A stretch of 64,000 bases of DNA from Emydura subglobosa (lineage: Eukaryota; Chordata; Testudines; Chelidae): NCBI GenBank assembly GCA_007922225.1, contig ML679961.1, positions 66,229,075 through 66,293,074 on the forward strand, read 5' to 3'. Under the pieces are notes generated by a model. That model searched no databases. It was not told the origin of the DNA and saw only the letters and a program-made list of their open reading frames with translations. Below, piece by piece: positions 1 to 10,560 of this stretch (its first letter is position 1; each line of letters opens with the position of its first letter). The translations under genes and the position numbers were made by a program.

Positions 1-754
1 TAAATTTTCAATTATGCAACCGGCTTGTGATTGGCCATATAAGCCACATTGCACTGTTTCTCTTCTCCAACCAAATGACTGAATCTTGGTATAAATGCTT
101 GCAAAAAGGAAATATAAGTGAGTACCAAGGATGTGAACCTAAAATTCACTTCTTACAGACATTCATACTAATAAAACTGCTTTGCAGGGATGTCTGCAGA
201 AAACAAAGTCAAAGGGGCATAAAAATTGCAAAAGCCAACTCACGTAAAAAAGTAGGTGAATTTTATTGACTGATTGATTACACTTACCCAGCTCTGCGCA
301 TTCCTCAATAAAAATGTTAGAGATTAGATAAAGAGAGATATGTTTGCTTTTTACAATTTAGTTGTCCAAAAATTACAGTGGTAGCTAAAGGGCAAAAGTG
401 GAGCCACAGTGAAAACTGCACACTGTAAATGCACATCTCCAAAATGGAAGCACACAGTAAACAAAGATGTGAGTAGATGTAATTTTTTCTGTCATTAGAT
501 AATCACTAATGCAGGCCCTGAGTCAGGACAGCCCATACACGTTGTTCTGAATAGGGATGCTTTCTTCAATCAGGGCCATAGCGAGGAGTTCGCCTGCTCT
601 TCTTTTTAGTAAAACATTTTTAAAAAGAATACAGTTATTAGATGCTTCTGTGGAAGTCATAGGAGTTCCTCCCAACCTTATACAGAGAACTTGAGTTTTT
701 AGTGAAAATCCTAGGATGTGGTCAGAGGGAGCAAAAACCAAACTCACACACATT
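1..754 (-). other. GPHN downstream intron, unique AT-rich sequence
   Basis: There is no recognisable gene or repeat here. Open frames are short and look random. The region is AT-rich with no evident tandem structure. Confidence 0.6.
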
Positions 755-998
755 GGCTATGTCTACACTACACATTATGTCAGCATAACTTATGTCGCTC
801 AGAGATGTGAATAAACCACCCAAGAGATGTAAATTACACCAACATAAATGCTCATGTGCACAGAGCTATATAAGCGGGAGACATTTTATTATGCCGATGG
901 GAGAGTCCTCTCCAGTCAGAACAGAGCATCTTCACCAGATGCACTGCAGAGGCCCAGCTGCATCAGTACAGCTGTGCCGCTGACATATAGACATGGCC
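755..998. mobile_element. Short TIR element (MITE), GGCYATGTCTA termini
   Basis: The left end reads GGCTATGTCTACACTACAC and the right end, reverse-complemented, reads GGCCATGTCTATATGTCAGC, giving short terminal inverted repeats over 244 bp. Internal motifs also mirror each other, with CAGCTGTGCCGC near the right end and a related GTCGCTCAG near the left. Flanking trinucleotides are ATT on the left and ATA on the right, which is only suggestive of a 3-bp Harbinger-like target duplication. There is no coding capacity. The family assignment is inference. Confidence 0.6.
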
Positions 999-3250
999 AT
1001 AGTTGTGGGAGCATTGGTCTGGGACAAAAAAGGTGTCACTTTAGAAAATGAAATGGCAAACCACAGGAAAAGAGGAGGAAGGGAAAAATACTTTTTTGCT
1101 GGGATGTTACTGAATGTTCAGAGCCAAGGACCACACCTGGTTTGTGAGGAAGGATACTTCCCTGGCTTTCTTTCTATACAAATAATTCACTGTCTTAATG
1201 CCACTTAGAGGCTGTACTGCATTTTTCTGGCAGGGTTACAAATTTCCTAGTGACAGGCATCAAAATGTTCAGTACTGAAGGGCACAGTAGTTTTTCAGAG
1301 CACCAGAATGAGCATTTCATGTCACTGTTAACTTGACCTACAGAGAACACAAGTCTTGCCTTCAACTGTGCCGTTCAAATATATTCTGTCTCAGTTTTTG
1401 TCCTACCTCCTGTATTAGCATATTTCAGATGCAATATTGCTCAGTTTAGAAATTTCTTCCAAGGGAACTGAGTAACAGCTTAAGGTTACTAGATATCTTG
1501 CAAAGATTCAAGTGGCAATTTGTCCACTTGACAACGTGAACTGCGTGTTTATTTTTAACAACCAGAGACCATGATGCTATTTCCTTCCTCCTCCCATTGT
1601 GCATGTAAATTACAGTCTTGCTAACTCTCATGATATTTTTTCATGAATGACAGGATTTTGGGTGGGGGTGGAGTCACTCTCATGATGAGTGAGAAAATCC
1701 AGCCCTCTAGAGAATACGAGTCCTCTGATTGTTTGTCTGTGCCACTTACTCACTTTTGGGGCAGAACAACCAATCAGAAGAGCTACAGGAAGAGTGTGCT
1801 CTCTCTTTTTCCCCAGTCCTCCCTCCTCTCTCTCTGCAGCCCAAAGCCATTTTCACAAGAGGAGAGGAGGGACCTAAAGAGCCCTGCAGCTCAGGTAGGC
1901 TCTGCCACCTCCTCTCCCCACCCCCTCCTACAAGCCATTGGCACAGGACAGTATCCCTGCTCCTCCTCTCTCCTTTTCTGCAGCACCCAGCCTAGGAAGG
2001 GGCAGAGAGGGCTGAAGACCCCTTGGAGATATCCATCTTCCCTTTCCAGGCTGGAGGGGCATCCTAATGCAGTCCCTCCAAGGTGAAGAGCCCCAGGAGG
2101 CGCAAAGGTGAGGCAGAGAGCACGAGAGGCAGAGGGGTTTGAACTGATGCAGGTGAAAAAGCTATGATTTATGCTGTTTTGCAAGGGACCTGCCCTTGCA
2201 TGTAGTTTGGAAAGTTTGTACATGTGAAATATATGCAAATCGGCTAACTCAGTCATATTACTGCTAGTTTATGCAACTATTTAAATTTCATGCCATGTGT
2301 GGAGCCTGAAGTTTTTGTTTCAATATACGCATTGAGTATCTCGAAAGAAAGAAAGCAAGAAAGCAACTCTATGCAGCAGCAACCACTAGATTTTGGTTAA
2401 AGCTGGAGCTTTACAAGTTTCCTCTATTTACCTCCTATACAGTATCTACCCTCACTGTTAGAAAAGAAGATTTCCAGATATCCTAGGAAGGGTCTACAAC
2501 AATACGGATATGAAGTGCTTGATTTAATAAATACTGTGCCTGGCTTTGCATGCCACAGCAGTAGATTTTAGGGGGCTTCCAAACAGTAAACCATATATCT
2601 CAGTCTGCTAAGGTCCACTTGGGATACAATGTATAACAAAACTCCACATCATGCAGGAAATTTAAATTGTTGTGGATTCACACCTTTAATGTAAGTAAAT
2701 CTTTCTACAACCTGATCTTCATGATTTTTTAATTCTGATCTAAATAATTTCCAGAATAAAAAGTGATATGAGCAATATTGCCAACCTCGCAAGTTCAAAA
2801 GCAGAGTAAGGCAACAAGCAGCAAGAACTGCAGTGGCCTTTAATGGTGACAACTGGAATAGGAGCCCAAAGCTTAAAAGTTTAGGCTGCCAAGTGTGGCT
2901 TCTAGCGGATGAAGCCAGAACTGGACATCAATTCCAGCTCAGCCTGACATTTTGAGCTGCCCATAACGTCTAGTGAGATCATGCAAAGCAAATAAAAGTG
3001 TTACAAAATTGAAGTACCACAACTATCGTGATAGTTGGCAACTCTTTGTATTACATCAAATTTGTATGGATTCTTGGTAATTTTGGGGATAAATGAGGGA
3101 TATGCTTCCAAGAAGCACACTTGAAAGGTATGCAGTGGGCTGGGATAGCAAATTGTGACGAAAAAAGGAGATGCCCTGAGGAGGCGATGTCCTGATACTG
3201 GGACTAGAATTTAGTGATGGGAGGTGTGGGGGAAGGAGAGAGGAAAAGAG
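999..3250 (-). other. GPHN downstream intron, mostly unassigned
   Basis: Two small features stand out: a CT-rich then GC-rich patch at about 1790-2130, and a GAAA/GCAA-rich run at about 2341-2365. Open frames in the GC-rich patch have no family resemblance. Fragments near 2772 and 3035 contain TTGCCAAC/GTTGGCAA motifs that could be ends of old short transposons, but I cannot define an element. Confidence 0.5.
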
Positions 3251-3626
3251 AAGGTTACTCATCTTGTGCAGTAACTGAGGTTCTTTGAGATGAGTGTCCC
3301 TGTGGCTGCCCCACTTTAGGTGTTTGGTGTATCCTCACGTCCTGAATCGGAGATTTCCTTCAGCAGTGTCCATCTGGGTCACGCATGTGCAGCCCCTGTC
3401 TTGCGGCACCTTTGGTGCCTCGAGCTGTGTGTATGACCTGACCTCCTCTGTTTCTTCTCTACTGTAGAGTGATATTATTAGACTCCGAAGTAGAGGGGAA
3501 GAGGGAGGGTAATGGAGCACCCACAGGTACACACATCTCAAAGAATCTCAGTTACTGAACAAGGTAACCTTCTCTTCTTCTTCTTCAAGTGGTGTTCCTA
3601 TGGGTGCTCCACTCTAGGTGACCCTG
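3251..3626 (-). repeat. Outer DIRS left terminus: hairpin plus internal direct copy
   Basis: Three related blocks are visible. Block A, 3251-3312, contains CAGTAACTGAGGTTCTTTGA and then a GGGTGCTCCAC-type core in variant form. Block A', about 3512-3575, is the inverted copy (TGGAGCACCCACAGG, then CTCAGTTACTGAACAAGGTA). Block A'', about 3588-3626, is a direct copy of the core (GGTGTTCCTATGGGTGCTCC). A and A' can pair as a hairpin with a loop of about 200 nt. This matches the expected inverted terminal repeat plus internal complementary region of DIRS elements, which act as the junction template for a circular cDNA. Confidence 0.8.
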
Positions 3627-3639
3627 GAGCAGTGCCCCT

Positions 3640-4998
3640 CACTGGACGGAAGGGACTTCAGAGTTATGATTAATGGATGACAGTAATGTCAGACATACGG
3701 AAGCATCTGATCTGGAAGCCTGGTCAACAACATAATGTTTGGTAAAGGTAAGTGCTAAGGCCCAGGTAGCTGATTTACGTATGTCTGCTGCTATAGGAAC
3801 GTTACTGAGGAATGCAGCAGATGTGGACATTGTGGAGTGTGCTCTGACACCTTGAGCAGCTTACATATTTTAAAAATTGTAGCATGAGTGAATGCAACCC
3901 GCTATCCACTTAGACAGTCTCTGAGTAGAGATGGCTACCCTTTAGATCGTCCTCCTATGGACACAAAGAGTTTCAAAGTCCTTCTGAAAGGTTTTGTCCT
4001 ATCTAGGTAAAATGCTATTGTATGTCTGATGTCTAATGTGTGCAACAGTGTTGTTTGTGTATCATTGTGAGGTTTTGGGCAGAACGTGGGTAAGTGGATC
4101 AGTCGATTTATGTGAAAAGTCTAATTCATTTTTGGTAGAAATTTTGGATGAGGTCTTAGAGTGACTTTGTCTTTGTGGAAAACTGTGTAGGGTTGATAGG
4201 CCATGAGGTCGCCAATCTTCCCCACATGTCAGGCAGATGTAATGGCCACTAAAAATGACACCTTCATGGACATGTATATAAGAAAGCACTCTGCTAGTGG
4301 CTCAAATGGAGGCTTGGTAATATTGCAAGACTAGGTTTAGTACCATGGTATCATGGGTGTGCATATATCCAGATACATGTTTTGGATACCAGTGATGAAA
4401 CGTTTGACTGTTGGGTGTGCAAACAGTGTCCTGTCCTTGATTTTTTGGTGGAAAACAGTGATGGCTGCCAGCTGGACCTAGAGCGAGCTCAGTGACAGGC
4501 CCGACTTTTTGAGTATGAGGATGTATTCCAGGATGGTTTGGATTGGTTCGGATGTGGCAGAGATGTGTTTGTCTTTGCACCATATAGTGAATCAACACCA
4601 TTTCTGAAGGTAAGTTTTTCAAGTTGTTGGTTTTCTACTAATGTGTGTCCGACATGTTCAGAGTAGTCTGGTTCTTCTTGTTGAAACCATGCAGGAGCCT
4701 CGCTGTCAGGTGAAGCTCTTCTAGATGGGGTGCAGAGTCCATGCATTGTCCTAGAATACGAGATCTTTGCACAATGGGAGAATGATAGGTGTGCATATCA
4801 ACATCTAGAGCAGGTAAGAGTACCAAACTTATCTTGGCCATGTGGACGCTATCATTATTACTCTTGCCGTGTCCGTACATATCTTGTGGATGACTCAGAG
4901 TATCTCTGGTATGGAGGAGAAATGCGTACAGAAGGTCCATGTTCCAGTTGAGAAGGAATGCGTCTCGCGCTGATTGGGTCCCTAGACCTGCTCTCGAG
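3640..4998 (-). pseudogene. Outer DIRS tyrosine recombinase and late RNase H remnant
   Basis: At the right edge (about 4990) the minus-strand translation reads FCSRAGLG followed by RDAFLLNW, a motif conserved at the end of the DIRS RNase H region. Farther on (4638-4900) come fragments related to the linker that precedes the recombinase. At 3639-3830 the product contains a KSATWALALTFTKHYVVDQ segment resembling the C-terminal end of DIRS tyrosine recombinases (ATW..HTF.KHY). Between 3830 and 4640 the frames are badly broken and I could not identify the R-H-R-Y catalytic residues. The missing upstream part lies beyond the inserted element, at 9125 and rightwards. Confidence 0.72.
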
Positions 4999-5002
4999 CA
5001 GA

Positions 5003-5330
5003 AAAGAAGATTACTCACCTTGTGCAGTAACTGAGGTTCTTTGAGATGGGTGTCCCTGTGGGTGCTCCACTCCAGGTGTCTGGAGCGGCCTCACATCCAA
5101 ATTGGAGATTTCTGTAAGCAGTGCCCATTCAGGTCATGCATGCACGGCCCAAGCCCCTGTGTCCCTTCTCTACCATAGAGTAATAACAATAGGCTCCAAA
5201 GCAGAGGGGTGGGGGGTTATGGAGCACCCACAGGGACTCATCTTGAAGAACCTCAGTTACTGCACAAGATGAGTTACTTTCTCTTCTTCATCGAGTGGTG
5301 TCCCTGTGGGTGCTCCACTCCAGGTGATTA
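5003..5330 (-). repeat. Inner DIRS left terminus: hairpin plus direct copy
   Basis: Block A at 5008-5075 (CAGTAACTGAGGTTCTTTGA then GTGGGTGCTCCACTCC) is mirrored by block A' at about 5219-5278 (GGAGCACCCACAGGGACTC then CCTCAGTTACTGCACAAG). A direct copy A'' follows at 5285-5327 (TCATCGAGTGGTGTCCCTGT). A'' matches the outermost right end of the same element better than A does, as expected of the internal complementary region of DIRS elements. Confidence 0.82.
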
Positions 5331-5480
5331 TTGAGCAGTGCCCCTCAATTGGAAGGGGGGGTACTTCGGAGTCAATATGGTCAACAGACGACAAAACTGT
5401 CAGTCCCAAGGCAGCATCAGGTCTAGCGGCTTGGTCGATGGTGTAATGCTTAGTAAAAGTGTGTATCATGTTTTTCTGTA
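5330..5480 (-). pseudogene. Tyrosine recombinase C-terminal stub of the inner DIRS
   Basis: The minus-strand frame contains HTFTKHYTIDQAARPDA followed by LTVLSSVDH and SEVPPLPIE. This corresponds to FTKHYVVDQASR in the outer element (about 3700-3760). Immediately upstream the frame switches to the TADALSRH end of RNase H, so about 1.4 kb has been lost between the two. Only the last 50 or so residues of the recombinase remain and no catalytic tyrosine context can be assigned with confidence. Confidence 0.7.
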
Positions 5481-6653
5481 CAGTGTCTGCTGAGAGCATC
5501 TGCAGTTGTGTTCTGACATCCCAGTAGGTATGAAGCTGAGATGTTGATTCCATGGTGGATGCACCATTTCCTTAATTTCATCACCTCTCGCACAACGATT
5601 GTGATCAGGCTCCTCATCTGTTTATATAGAACATACACGCAATTTTGTCTGTAATGATTTTTATTGTTTTGTTCTTTATAACTGGGAGGAAGTGTAAACA
5701 TGAGTTGTGTACCACATGGAGCTCTAGCAGATTTATATATAGATGTGCTTCCGATGTTGACCATCTGCCCTGGTGCGATAGATGCGCTCCCCATCCTATT
5801 ATATATCTATAATGGAAGTAGGGTCCTGAGATACTGAGTTCAGGTGGGCGCCTATAAATTCTAGGTGTTGCACTGAAATCAATGTGGATTTTTGATGATT
5901 TATCATGAGACCTTGGTCTTGGAATAGTGCTATTGTTTCTTGAGTAGCTTGTAATGCCTGTGCTTGATTGTTTGCTCTTATCAGGCAATCATCCAGGTAG
6001 GAGATTATTATTATTCCATGTCTATGGAGGTAAGCAGTTACTATGGCCAACATCTTTGAGAAGACTCCAACTGCCATGGAGAGACTGAAAGGCAGTATTC
6101 TGTATTGATAATGATTTTCTCCCAGAACGAATCTGAGAAACTGTCTGTGCGCTGGATGTATGGTGATGTGGAAACAGGTGACTTGCAGGTCGAGGGCTGA
6201 AAACCAATCCCCTTGTTCCAGTGCTGGTATTCTAGTTGATAGTGTGACCATCTTTAATTTTTGTACTCTTACGAATTTGTTTAGTCTTCTGAGATCCAAA
6301 ATGGGTCTCCATCCTCCGCTTTTCTTCTAGGTTAAAAAGTATTGGGAATAGAAACCCTTCCCTCTGTATTCTTGTGGCACTGGTTCTACTGCACCTAAAA
6401 GTACTAGATGACCTACTACTTGTTGCAACAGGTGCTTGAGAGATGGGTCCCTGAAGAGGGACGGGTAAGGGGGTTGGGTAGAAGGGATGGTAACGAAGGG
6501 GATGGAGTATCCTATGTGTATGATCTCTGGCACCCATCTTTCTGATGTTATGGACTCCCAGATATTTAGAAAAGGGTGGAGACGAAGGCCAAATTGATTC
6601 ATGGTTGTTGTTAGCACTTGATGTTGAGGGAGGCTGTTCAGGCCCTTGACCAA
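5480..6653 (-). pseudogene. Inner DIRS reverse transcriptase and RNase H
   Basis: A frame at 5799-6299 begins MDLRRLNKFVRVQKLK and includes WFSALDLQVTCFHITIHP, then FLRFVLGENHYQYRILPF and IIIISYLDDCLIRA, with YLDD at 5988-5999. This is the canonical DIRS reverse transcriptase core in uninterrupted form for 166 residues. The aspartate in the usual DLQDAYFH motif is replaced (DLQVTCFH), so the first catalytic aspartate region is damaged. RNase H follows at 5490-5820, with IGWGAHLS, EAHLYINLLELHV, TDKIACMFYI and TADALSRH, spread over at least two frames. The upstream finger region is at 6327-6653 in other frames. Confidence 0.87.
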
Positions 6654-8690
6654 TTTTTCAAAATTGCTGGTTTGTCGACGACGGCTGCGATGTTGACTGG
6701 TTGGAGTGGTTCTGTTGCCTTCTCTGAGGTCTTTGTCTTTCTATTGTGTTGCCTTTGTTGCTGCGGGTATTGGGGATGTCTCAGTTGATACGGTTGGTAT
6801 CTGTACTGTCTCCTTCTTGTTGTAAGAGTGTATATCCCGAGTGTTTGCAGCATGGCCCATGAATCCTTCACTCTATGCATGACCTCGTCAGTCTTCTCAC
6901 CGAACAACTTGGATATGTCGAATGGGAGATCTTCGATCGTAGACTGGAGGTCCGTGGGTAGAGTAGCGGAATGTAGCCAAAAGGCCCATCGCATCACGAT
7001 AGCAGTGGCCATGCTCCTGGTGGCTGTATCTGCTGCATCGGGGGCAGTCTACAATGCCGTCCTGAATATGAGCAGTCCTTCACTGACAAGAAATTGGAAT
7101 TGTTCCCTCCTGTCCTCCTGGATCACTTAAATAAAATCTGTTACTCTAGAATACGTGTTGTAATCATAACTGGAGTGTGGCCAAGGAGTATACCTTGCGG
7201 CCAAACAAATCCACCCTTTTCCAATCCTTGTCTTAGGGGCGGATTTGTGGTGAATTTCTTTGCTCCCTTGGTGAGCCGCCTCAACGACGAGAGAGTTTGG
7301 AGGAGGATGGGTGAATAAGAATTCCACTTCCTTTGACGGAACATAATATTTTTTGTCGGCTCTTTTGCACGTTGGAGGAATAGTAGCTGGGGTTTGCCAG
7401 GGGTTATTGGCAGGCTCCATCAACGCCTCATCCATTGGTAATGCTATTTTGGATGGGGTTGTCGTGTGCTGAATTTTTAAGAATTTCTGGTGGGCCTACG
7501 ATACCTCCCTAAGTGGACTCTCCAGGTCTTGGGCCACTCTTTTAAACAAATCCTGGGACTAACTGAAGTCATGTGCGCTCATGGGTGGGGGCGGTATTAT
7601 GGCCTCATCTGGTGATGAGGAAGAGTTGTGGGGTGTGGGTGACCCTGCCTGTTCTGATACATCTTCCGGCTCTTCAGTGACTTCAGGGGGAGGTTCACAA
7701 ACCAGTTGGGATGAGCAGGATGGTCGGGCGGTCCTGTCTCTATAAGAGCTGGGTGGTCTGCTGTATGCCTTTGCATATGATGACCACGCATCCCAATTGT
7801 GCCATGATATCGGGAATGGTATAGGTGGGCCATGCCATGGGGATGCAGACCCTGGTTTGGCTCGAGTATCTGCTATGCCCCCTATGCTTAGGTGGGGGGG
7901 AAATGGGTCTGTGTGGTGATGAGTGCTGCAGTGAGAAAATCCCTTCCTCTTCATCCTTGTCGTCTCCACTGGATGTTGGTAGTGGGGGCATGATGTCATG
8001 TGGAATGTGTCTGTTCTGAATAGAAGTGAATGGGGGGGGGGGGGAAGGATGATGTTGGTTCAATATCCTCTGGTTCAAGAAAATGGGTCTTTGTTTTGTG
8101 CTCCCCCTCCGGTGTCACGCTCAGTGTCGCGTTGCTATCCAGTACTGTTCGATGAGTCAGTGCCAAGGGTTCACTTGGCTCCGTTATGGTTGGTGAGAGT
8201 GCATGACTTGGTACTGAGCTCGCTGTCGATGCCATAGTAACGTTCCATGCCATGGTGTGACATGGTGCCGCACCCGCGATTGGTGCCACCTTTAAGCACA
8301 GTGCCGATTTTAACGTCGGTGCCATAGTTACCAGTGCCAAAACATGTTTCGGCAGCACCAAGCCAGAGGTCATTGTGATTTTAGACCTTGACTCCACACC
8401 AGTTTGCTGTTTGCTCTTCAGTGCCATTATAGTTGTGGTACCAGGTGGGTTAGCTGCTACCATTGATTTAGCCGGTGCATTTTTTTCCGGTGGGCTTTTA
8501 GATGGGGTTGAAGCCCTTTTTTGGGAATCTCTTCTCCTTGGTAATGGAGAGGATTCATGTCCTAGGTCTGAGGCAGGTCTCAGAGATTTTTCCATGAAGA
8601 TCATTTTGAGCATGACCTGTTTATCCCTCGTGGCCCCTGACTTTAAATTCTTACAATGGGGACACTTTTGAAAGATCTGTCAATCACCGA
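6638..8690 (-). pseudogene. Inner DIRS gag-like region
   Basis: At 6638-7012 the minus strand encodes RWAFWLHSATLPTDLQSTIE then DLPFDISKLFGEKTDEVMHR and VKDSWAMLQTLGIY, a recognisable DIRS gag segment. At 8640-8690 is a KCPHCKNLKSG cysteine motif near the start. Between them, 7127-8613, lie proline-rich and Ser/Thr/Ala-rich frames with acidic patches (EVTEEPEDVSEQ), broken at several points. A homopolymer of about ten Gs at 8031-8042 lies in this region and is one likely source of frameshift. Function in DIRS elements is nucleocapsid-like, which is inferred rather than shown here. Confidence 0.75.
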
Positions 8691-8939
8691 GGCATCAAAT
8701 GCATTGGGAATGCCAATCAGAGACTGGCACGGCATCCCTGTAGGATGAATATCTTTTGAAGCCTAGGGAACCAGGCATGATTGGTTCTAAGTATAACTAC
8801 TCTAAACTATGGGACTGTAAAAAGAATATTATTTTTAAGAAAAATTTTAGGGAAGGAATCAAATAAGTAAAAAAATGACTAAACTACTGGAAAACCTATG
8901 CTATTCTATCCTATCCTATCTAACTGCTATACAGGTTGT

Positions 8940-9118
8940 GAGGAGAGCTATTGTGGGTTCCATCTCGGACCATGGATGGTTGAGAAGGAACTGAGGGGCT
9001 TGAGTCACGTATGTGCGACCTGAACAGGCACTGCTTGCAGAAATCTCTGATCTGGATGCAAGGACATGCCAGACACTTGGAGTGGAGCACCCACAAGGAC
9101 ACCACTCGATGAAGAAGT
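8940..9118 (-). repeat. Inner DIRS right inverted terminal repeat
   Basis: When reverse-complemented it reads TTCATCGAGTGGTGTCC, then GGGTGCTCCACTCCAAGTGT and GAGATTTCTGCAAGCAGTGC, aligning with 5052-5190 at the left terminus. Its inner part (CCTTCTCAACCATCCATGG reversed) is shared with the outer element's right end at 13055-13085, showing that the two elements are close relatives. Confidence 0.82.
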
Positions 9119-9124
9119 GGGGAC

Positions 9125-10560
9125 ATTCAGAATCGGAGGCGATTCTGTGGTGTTGCAAAAAGATCAATGGTTGGGTGATCCCATTGTCAAAAAACGTTTT
9201 GCAGAACCGCATCTTTCAGTTCCCACTTGTACTTTTGTCCGAATTATCTGCAAATGCAGTTGTGTTCTGGCATCCCAGTAAGCATGCAGTTGATACACTG
9301 ATGTTGTGATGGATGCACCAATTCCAGAGTCTCGGTGTGGGAGTGGGATCAAGCTCCTCCTTGCCGGGTTATGTAGAACATGCATGTGATATTGTCTGTC
9401 ATGATTTTTATTGTTTTGCTCTTTATGAATGGAAGGAAGTAGGAGCATCTGCTGCGTATCACGCGGAGCTCTAGCAAATATATATGTAGATGTGCTTCGA
9501 TCGTTGACCGCCTGCCGTGTATCGCATGGTTCATTAGATGTGCTCCCCATCCTAGTAGGGATGCGTCTGTAGTGATCATAAGTGAGGGTGATTCCTGTGA
9601 AAACGGGATACCTGTCATCATATTGGTGGTTTGTATCCACCATAGTAGGGAGGTTTTGAATTTGTTGGACATTGCAAGTATCTTGTGCAGTCTCTGCTTG
9701 TGAGAATTGTAGACTATTGTCAGCCATGCCTGTAGACAGCACATGTGTAAGCATGAATTCTGTACTACGAAAGTGGTGGCTGCCATGTGTCCTAATAGTT
9801 GGAGACGTGTGGGGAGCCAAGGTTGGGCTGTTTCTTATTGATTTATTATGGTGAAGAACCTGTTCGCTGGTGGGGATTCTCTGGCTGATAGTAAGTCCAG
9901 GTGTGAGCCTATAAATTCCAGTTGTTGTACTGGATTCAAAATGGATTTTTTGTAGTTTGTTATGAGCCCTAATGCCTCAAATAGAGATCTCGTTTGTTGG
10001 GTGGCTTGTATGGCTTGTTTTTGGCTGTTTGCTTTTATCAGACAGTCGTCTAAATATGGAATTATTATTATCCCCTGCCTGCATAGTTATGCTGCCACCA
10101 CAGTGAGTATCTTTGAAAAGACCCTTGGTACAGTAGAAAGGCTAAAGGAAAATACTTTATACTGGTAATAATTGTCTCCCAGCATGAATCTGAGGAACCG
10201 TCTGTGTACTGGGTGTATAGTGACGTGGAAGTAGGCATCTTACAGTCCTTCTGCTCCAATGTTGGTATTATCATGGCTATTGTGACCATCCTGATTCTTT
10301 GTACTTTTACAAACTTGTTTAGTCTTCTGAGATCCAAAATGGATCTCCATCCTCCATTTTTCTTTTGGGTTAGAAAGTATTAGGAGTAGAAACCTTTCCT
10401 TCTGTATTTTGGTGGCACATGTTCTACAGCACCTAGATGTCATAGATGGTCTGTAATAGATGGTAACAGGTGGTAACAGGTGCTCATGAGATGGGTCCCT
10501 GAAACGGGACAGGGAAGGGGTTGGGTAGTAGGGATTGCAGTAAAAGGGATGGAGTATCAT
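9125..10560 (-). pseudogene. Outer DIRS reverse transcriptase and RNase H remnant
   Basis: The minus-strand frame at 10068-10337 begins MDLRRLNKFVKVQ, the start of the DIRS reverse transcriptase core. The catalytic YLDD is intact at 10045-10056. Downstream at about 9530-9600 is ITTDASLLGWGAHL, the RNase H start, followed by IEAHLHIYLLELRVI and TDNITCMFYITRQGG at about 9360-9480. Several frame changes and stops separate these blocks. At about 9125-9140 the late RNase H motif reaches DSECP and is cut by the inner element. Function is lost. The family assignment rests on the order and wording of these motifs. Confidence 0.85.

Larger units (their letters stand above)
5003..9120 (-). mobile_element. 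Inner DIRS-type retrotransposon, internally deleted
   Basis: A second element lies in the same orientation as its host. Its left terminus (5003-5330) begins TTACTCACCTTGTGCAGTAA and its right terminus (about 8940-9118), reverse-complemented, begins CTTCTTCATCGAGTGGTGTC. Order on the minus strand: right terminus, gag-like region (6638-8680), reverse transcriptase with YLDD (5988-5999), RNase H, a short recombinase C-terminal stub, left terminus. Total length is about 4.1 kb. Compared with the outer copy it lacks roughly 1.4 kb covering the end of RNase H and nearly all the tyrosine recombinase. It would have depended on another element for integration. Coding frames are broken. Confidence 0.88.

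Noticed and set aside
1643..2256. Overlapping frames on both strands at 1.6-2.3 kb as genes
   Set aside because: They follow a local GC/CT-rich composition and have no recognisable domain or splice context.
2760..3050. A third copy of the TTGCCA-ended short element
   Set aside because: Only the terminal words match; the interior does not align with the copies at 18.1 and 22.4 kb.
5799..6299. An intact functional reverse transcriptase gene
   Set aside because: The frame is only 166 residues, lacks parts of the enzyme, has the DLQDAYFH motif altered, and belongs to a broken DIRS element.
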